From contig DRKE01000154.1 of the NCBI GenBank assembly GCA_011051925.1, forward strand, positions 1 through 10,462: DNA of 10,462 nt, given 5' to 3'. The position numbers were made by a program, and so were the translations under genes. This stretch comes from Deltaproteobacteria bacterium. Lineage in GTDB: Bacteria > Myxococcota_A > UBA9160 > UBA4427. Below, one piece after another: positions 7,329 through 10,462 of this stretch. The notes beneath the pieces were generated by a model. It saw only the letters and a list, made by a program, of their open reading frames with translations, had not been told where the DNA came from and did no database searches. Position 1 is the stretch's first letter. The number at the start of each line of letters is the position of its first letter.

Positions 7329-7680
7329 CACCCGGTCCCCCGTCATCGGAGAGGTGTCCCTTCAGGCGGCTTCCCTCCTCCACGTCCGGTGCATCGAGTC
7401 CGCTCGAGTAGGCGGCCTTCACGAGCGCATGGGCCGCCGTCGGACTCGTCACGTAGATGAGGAAGAGCACGAAGAAGAGCTTGACCGCGATCAGGCCAGG
7501 CCCCGCCACCAGGGCGAGTCCCACGAGGATCAGGGTCGCCCCCAGCGTGTCCGTGATGCTCGCCGCGTGGCTCCGCGTGTAGAAATCCGGCATGCGGAGC
7601 AGCCCGATTCCACCGATCACGCAGAATACGGAGCCCCCCACGATGCAGGCCCAGACGGCGATTTCTCGAGCGAGTTCCAC
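7321..7680 (-). CDS. mrpG: Monovalent cation/H+ antiporter subunit G
   Basis: This 119-residue protein of the MnhG/PhaG family has three membrane segments (about 9-28, 47-62, 65-82). The family signature LLRMPDFYTRSHAASITDTLGATLILVG runs over 27-54, and PTAAHAL is at 80-86. It is a small structural subunit of the Mrp complex, needed for assembly and antiport in studied systems. The start is GTG and shares one base with the TAG stop of mrpF (TAGTG), so the two are coupled. The last 25 residues are polar and acidic (DAPDVEEGSRLKGHLSDDGG), a cytoplasmic tail. Length and motif agree with the family, so the call is firm. Confidence 0.95.
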   Translation of the reverse strand: MELAREIAVWACIVGGSVFCVIGGIGLLRMPDFYTRSHAASITDTLGATLILVGLALVAGPGLIAVKLFFVLFLIYVTSPTAAHALVKAAYSSGLDAPDVEEGSRLKGHLSDDGGPGDG

Positions 7681-7958
7681 TACTTGGCCTGCTCGTCGCT
7701 AGCCAGGTTCTGGAACTTGGAGAACCGGAGCAGGGCGATCATGCCGATGAAATTCATCAGCGCGTAGAGAAGAGCGAGGTCGAGCCACTCGGGTCGCCCC
7801 GTCAGGAAACCGCTGACCGCGATCAGGAGAACGGTCTTCGTTCCGAACATGTTCGCGGCCAGGACGCGATCGAAAACGGTCGGCCCCATGAAGGCGCGTG
7901 TCAACGCGAGCAACATCGTTGTCAACACGCCGATCATTCCGACCACGAATACGTTCAC
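7680..7958 (-). CDS. mrpF: Monovalent cation/H+ antiporter subunit F
   Basis: This 92-residue protein of the MrpF/PhaF family has three membrane helices (about 3-21, 34-53, 59-78). GPTVFDRVLAANMFGTKTVLL (25-45) is the hallmark, with Asp30-Arg31 in the loop and a second conserved Asp60 in RPEWLDLALLYALMNF. It is a small integral subunit beside E and G. The true start is GTG at 7958: a perfect AGGAGG lies 7 nt upstream, and the GTG overlaps the mrpE stop by 4 nt (GTGA). The longer reading frame open upstream in the same phase is only the out-of-frame shadow of mrpE. The stop is TAG, overlapping the mrpG start by one base. Confidence 0.94.
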   Translation of the reverse strand: MNVFVVGMIGVLTTMLLALTRAFMGPTVFDRVLAANMFGTKTVLLIAVSGFLTGRPEWLDLALLYALMNFIGMIALLRFSKFQNLASDEQAK

Positions 7959-8476
7959 GCCGAACCCTCCTGGCCAGACTTCCGACGCGCTTCCCGACGC
8001 GCTCCATTCGCCTCGAGATGGGAAACGCGCCGGTCCATCTCGCCGCTCAGCAGCCCTTCCGCTGAATCCGTCGTGAGGGCATGAACGAGGAAATGTCCAT
8101 CCCGGACGTCGAGCGTGATCGTCCCCGGCGTCAGGGTGATCGAGTTCGCATGGATCACCTGGCCGACATGCGTCTTCTGGCCGACGCGAATGCGCAGGAT
8201 CCGGGGATGGATCGGAAGCCTCGGGTCGAGAATGACCTTCGCAACGGCGAGATTCGCGAGGACGACTTCCTTGAGCAGCCAAGGAACGTAGAAAAAGGGC
8301 CGAATGCCCATATGGACCGGAAGGGCCTCGTCGTCGAGGATTCCGAGATGGGCGACGAGCGCCACCACCCCGATGCTGCTGAGGACGCCATACGTGATCA
8401 AGGTCGGGTCGTAGTGTCCCGACAACAGGAGCCAGACGATGAGGAGATGGGCGAACAGGACCAGCGAGCGACTCAT
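7955..8476 (-). CDS. mrpE: Monovalent cation/H+ antiporter subunit E
   Basis: This 173-residue protein of the MnhE/PhaE family has two N-terminal membrane segments (about 4-19 and 25-44), then the membrane-associated WLLKEVVLANLAVAKVIL (66-83). The C-terminal cytoplasmic domain carries the signature ANSITLTPGTITLDVRDGHFLVHAL (110-134). MrpE is a peripheral-to-integral subunit required for antiport in several studied Mrp systems. It is the first gene of the operon, as MbhA is in mbh operons, and is followed by mrpF with a 4-nt overlap. No good Shine-Dalgarno precedes its ATG (the upstream sequence is GGTTGGTTTTTGCGCA), which is unusual for the lead gene. The tail from about 148 is basic and polar. 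Firm family call. Confidence 0.95.
   Translation of the reverse strand: MSRSLVLFAHLLIVWLLLSGHYDPTLITYGVLSSIGVVALVAHLGILDDEALPVHMGIRPFFYVPWLLKEVVLANLAVAKVILDPRLPIHPRILRIRVGQKTHVGQVIHANSITLTPGTITLDVRDGHFLVHALTTDSAEGLLSGEMDRRVSHLEANGARREARRKSGQEGSA
7966..7971 (-). promoter_or_regulatory. Strong ribosome binding site fixing the GTG start of mrpF
   Basis: The minus strand reads AGGAGG, 7 nt before the GTG at 7958. It is the best Shine-Dalgarno match in the operon. It lies within the 3' end of mrpE, decides the mrpF start, and rules out the longer upstream frame. Confidence 0.75.
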
Positions 8477-8567
8477 TGCGCAAAAACCAACCGTGTGGGC
8501 CTAGGTGGATTCCCTGCGAACATTAACACGGGATGATGTCCGCGAAACTCTCAATCGGCCTCACCTC

Positions 8568-8585
8568 GCGGTCACTGTATGACGC
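8568..8585. promoter_or_regulatory. Imperfect inverted repeat, possible operator
   Basis: The sequence is GCG-g-TCA-ctgta-TGA-CGC: two 6-base arms with one extra base in one arm around a 5-base spacer. It lies about 92-109 nt before the mrpE start codon, a typical place for a regulator site. There is no matching second copy and no known consensus, so this is a weak suggestion. Confidence 0.2.
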
Positions 8586-8662
8586 AAGGAGATGAATCGA
8601 GGAATTCGACCACGATGTGAGTGGATTTCAAGGTTGCTGCCGACGCGATCGATCGAGTTTCC

Positions 8663-8690
8663 GGCCCAGGAGTCGTGCTGATCCCGGGCC
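8663..8690. terminator. GC-rich hairpin between the LLM gene and the antiporter operon
   Basis: A 9-bp stem (GGCCCAGGA / TCCCGGGCC on the plus strand, with one mismatch that is a G-U pair in minus-strand RNA) encloses a 10-nt loop. It sits 123-150 nt past the LLM gene stop. There is no T-run after it on either strand, so it is not a canonical intrinsic terminator. It may end or attenuate the upstream transcript, or insulate the antiporter operon. Confidence 0.35.
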
Positions 8691-8812
8691 GTCTGCTCAA
8701 GGATTCACTCCACGCGGGCTTTTCACCGCTGGAAGTGCCCGGCTGTCCGTCACCCGACGCCGACGGAACGCCCACGGACCGACCTCGCGACGCTCCTTCG
8801 ATCGGCGCCCCT

Positions 8813-9733
8813 TCATCGTCCCGGGACGATGAACGTCTCGGAAAACTCGGCCAGCGCCTCCAGGTAGCCGGAACGGCTCGGAGCTGGCAGACCGATGCTC
8901 AGCCAGGTCACGCCGATCGACTCGAGTTCCGCGAATTGTTCGCGAAGCGGGTCGTGTTCGGGAATCGCCGAAGCGTTCATCCCGAGACCGAAGGGCACGA
9001 AGTTCACGTCGAGCGGAGCGCTGCGTCCGCACTGCTCTGCAATCCGCTCCATCCGTTCGATACCCGCTTTCAGATCGTCGATCGATTCGATCGCCAGGGT
9101 CCGCGTATGCCGCGTGGCCGCCCTCGGCAGGGGAAAGGGGCTCCATCCCTGGGCGTGATCGACGGCGCGTCGAATCGCACGCGGGCTGTTTCCGCCGATC
9201 CAGATCGGAGGATGCGGGCGCTGGATCGGCGGCGGGCGCATCGTGTTGCCCTCGACCTGCCACGTCCCCGACGAGAGTTCCACCGACTCGCCCGTCCAGG
9301 CGGCCTTCATCGCGACGAGCGCTTCGTCGAAGCGGTCGTTCCGGCCGTCGAACTCCGCCCCCAACGCCCGGAATTCGCCCTGGAGATAGCCCGCGCCGAC
9401 ACCGACGATGACCCTTCCATCCGAGGCGACGTCGAGACTCGATATCCCCTTGGCTGCCATGAAGGGATTCCGGTAGGCGAGAACGAGGATGTTCGTGTGG
9501 AGCCGAAGCGTTCGCGTCGCCGCCGCCACGATCGAGAGCGCAACGAAGGGATCGAGCGCGTGGTGGCCGCCACGCCTCAACCAGCCATCCGGAGGAAAGG
9601 GATGCTCCGTCACGAAACAGGCATCGAAGCCCGCCCGCTCGATCGCGCGGGCCATCTCGCCGATCGCCTCGGCCGAAACGAATTCCGGGCCCTCGTCGAC
9701 CCGATCGACGGGGAGCTGGACCGAGAATCTCAT
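8813..9733 (-). CDS. LLM-class (luciferase-like, probably F420-dependent) oxidoreductase
   Basis: This 306-residue soluble protein has the bacterial luciferase-like TIM-barrel fold. Members are flavin- or F420-dependent oxidoreductases. Visible family blocks are VTEHPFPP (41-48), HHALDPFVALSIVAAATRTLRLHTNILVLAYRNPF (57-91), a phosphate-binding-type stretch DGRVIVGVGAGYLQGEF (105-121) followed by ALGAEFDGRNDRFDEAL, and RPHPPIWIGGNSPRAIRRAV (172-191). The pattern resembles the TIGR03619-like F420 group, but cofactor choice cannot be proven by eye. The start is ATG at 9733, overlapping the acyl-CoA synthetase stop by 4 nt (ATGA); longer in-frame extensions upstream would read through that gene and are less likely. 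Co-translation with an acyl-CoA ligase suggests a role in catabolism of a CoA-activated lipid or steroid-like substrate, which is an inference. Confidence 0.9.
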   Translation of the reverse strand: MRFSVQLPVDRVDEGPEFVSAEAIGEMARAIERAGFDACFVTEHPFPPDGWLRRGGHHALDPFVALSIVAAATRTLRLHTNILVLAYRNPFMAAKGISSLDVASDGRVIVGVGAGYLQGEFRALGAEFDGRNDRFDEALVAMKAAWTGESVELSSGTWQVEGNTMRPPPIQRPHPPIWIGGNSPRAIRRAVDHAQGWSPFPLPRAATRHTRTLAIESIDDLKAGIERMERIAEQCGRSAPLDVNFVPFGLGMNASAIPEHDPLREQFAELESIGVTWLSIGLPAPSRSGYLEALAEFSETFIVPGR

Positions 9734-10462
9734 CGACCCGCGAGACGTTCCTCGATCGCCGCCCGAGCCCACTTGTAGTCCGCCTTTCCATTGGGTGCCC
9801 GCTCGACGCGGTCGACGAGAAAGAGCTGTTTGGGAACCTTGTAGCCTGCGAGTCTCGTCTTCGTGAACCGGATCAGATCCTCGGGCGCCACCTCACGTCC
9901 CGGGTGGAGGGAGACCACGCCCGTCACGCGCTGACCGAATCTCTCGTCGTCGACCCCGACGACCAGGCAATCGAAAACGTCCTCGTGGGCCTTCACCGCT
10001 TCCTCGACCTCTTCGGGATAGACCTTCTCTCCGGCCGTGTTGATGCAGTTCGAGCCACGGCCCAGGAGCGTGAGGGTCCCGTCCGCCTCGACGCGCGCCC
10101 AATCCCCGGGAAACGAGTAGCGGACGCCACCGATCTCCCGGAACGTCGTCCGGGATTTCTTCTCGTCCTTGTAGTATCCGATGGGAACGGCCCCTCCCGC
10201 GGCCACCATTCCCGCCTCCCCGGAGCCGGGCACGACCTCGCGACCCTCTTCGGTGAAGACCTTCGTGGCCGGCCCCATCGCGAATTTCGCGGTCTCGCCG
10301 ACGTTTCCCCGGGTCGTGACCTGGGTCCCCATCGAACCCTCGGAGCTCCCCATCGCGTCAATCAGCGTGAAATCATTCCATTCGAGCAGGGCCTCCTTGA
10401 CCTCGCGTGTCCACATCACTCCGGAAGAGATGATGTACCGGACGCTCGAGAGATCCACCGGC
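9730..10462 (-). CDS. Acyl-CoA synthetase (FadD-type AMP-binding ligase), 5' end missing
   Basis: This is the C-terminal 240-odd residues of an ANL-superfamily ligase, which activates a carboxylic acid with ATP to an acyl-AMP and then transfers it to CoA. The reading frame stays open to the window edge, so the N-terminus and the P-loop lie outside; the GTG at 10458 is an internal Val, not a start. Numbering from that Val, VRYIISSGVMWTREVKEAL is at 6-24, the substrate/nucleotide motif DAMGSSEG at 34-41, PGDWARVEADGTLTLLGRGSNCINTAGEKVYPEEVEEA at 117-154, and the catalytic lysine of the C-terminal lobe in PNGKADYKWA (Lys225). The pattern resembles medium/long-chain or steroid side-chain ligases of FadD type. 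Substrate is not determinable here. It ends in TGA overlapping the start of the LLM gene. Confidence 0.93.
   Translation of the reverse strand, partial: PVDLSSVRYIISSGVMWTREVKEALLEWNDFTLIDAMGSSEGSMGTQVTTRGNVGETAKFAMGPATKVFTEEGREVVPGSGEAGMVAAGGAVPIGYYKDEKKSRTTFREIGGVRYSFPGDWARVEADGTLTLLGRGSNCINTAGEKVYPEEVEEAVKAHEDVFDCLVVGVDDERFGQRVTGVVSLHPGREVAPEDLIRFTKTRLAGYKVPKQLFLVDRVERAPNGKADYKWARAAIEERLAGR

Larger units (their letters stand above)
8477..8812. other. 336-nt intergenic region upstream of the antiporter operon
   Basis: I see no convincing gene here on either strand. It separates the LLM oxidoreductase stop from the mrpE start, both on the minus strand, so it should hold the operon promoter and possibly the end of the upstream transcript. 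It is AT-richer near mrpE (8480-8640) than the flanking coding DNA. It contains a GC-rich hairpin (8663-8690) and an imperfect dyad (8568-8585). No clear -35/-10 pair with a 16-18 nt spacer was found. Confidence 0.6.

Noticed and set aside
968..8476. Energy-converting hydrogenase, complex I or DabA/DabB inorganic-carbon pump
   Set aside because: No hydrogenase large/small subunit, NuoH/MbhM-like subunit, iron-sulfur protein or DabA-type protein is encoded in the window. E, F, G and B subunits point to an Mrp antiporter.
7959..8483. N-terminal extension of the MrpF frame up to 8483
   Set aside because: This part is the out-of-phase translation of mrpE. The AGGAGG and GTG at 7958 fix the real mrpF start.
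8477..8620. A sigma70-type promoter for the antiporter operon (TTGAGA followed by TTAATG on the minus strand)
   Set aside because: The spacer would be about 22 nt, and other pairings match only three of six bases in each box. Not supportable as a specific call.
8813..9733. A functional link between the LLM/F420 enzyme and the antiporter as a redox-driven pump
   Set aside because: Only proximity supports it. The genes are separated by a 336-nt gap with a hairpin, and the LLM protein shows no membrane or quinone-binding feature.
9734..9772. A longer N-terminus for the LLM oxidoreductase starting at 9772
   Set aside because: The extra residues (GSGGDRGTSRGS) are not family-like and would overlap the ligase by over 40 nt. 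ATG at 9733 gives the usual 4-nt overlap and starts with a normal first strand (MRFSVQLP).

Overview
This 10.5 kb window is GC-rich and tightly packed, and every gene I can support is read from the minus strand, right to left. Its core (about 968-8476) is a ten-gene Mrp/Mnh-type cation/proton antiporter operon. A lipid/CoA-metabolism pair (truncated acyl-CoA synthetase plus LLM-class oxidoreductase) lies upstream, and an enoyl-CoA hydratase lies downstream. High GC, an F420/flavin-type LLM oxidoreductase beside a FadD-type acyl-CoA ligase, and a crotonase suggest an aerobic, lipid-degrading environmental bacterium. It could be an uncultured delta-proteobacterium-like lineage or another proteobacterium, but the window cannot fix the taxonomy. 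No rRNA, tRNA, CRISPR or mobile element was seen.

Layout in transcription order. (1) The 3' part of a FadD-type acyl-CoA synthetase runs off the right edge and overlaps by 4 nt (ATGA) the LLM-class oxidoreductase at 8813-9733. (2) A 336-nt gap contains a GC-rich hairpin and an imperfect dyad. (3) The antiporter operon follows: MrpE, MrpF, MrpG, a stand-alone MbhD/MbhE-like protein (equivalent to the C-terminal part of MrpA), MrpB, MrpC, a first MrpD-like subunit, a second antiporter-like subunit, an unrecognised 91-residue two-helix membrane protein, and a third antiporter-like subunit with a C-terminal extension. Most junctions overlap by 1-8 nt and no gap exceeds 18 nt, so this is almost certainly one transcript with translational coupling. 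(4) A 132-nt gap separates this from the enoyl-CoA hydratase at 26-835.

The order E-F-G-A'-B-C-D matches the cation-translocating half of archaeal membrane-bound hydrogenase (Mbh) operons rather than the classic mrpABCDEFG order. No hydrogenase, ferredoxin or NADH-oxidising subunit is present. The long NuoL-like N-terminal part of MrpA is absent as an A-subunit, and two extra D-like subunits may take its place. All three large subunits keep the Glu/Lys/His/Lys residues of proton-pumping antiporter modules, so the cluster probably encodes a functional multi-subunit Na+(K+)/H+ antiporter with three channel modules. The main candidates for something undescribed are this three-module architecture, the conserved-looking small protein between modules two and three, and the NuoL-like C-terminal tail of module three.
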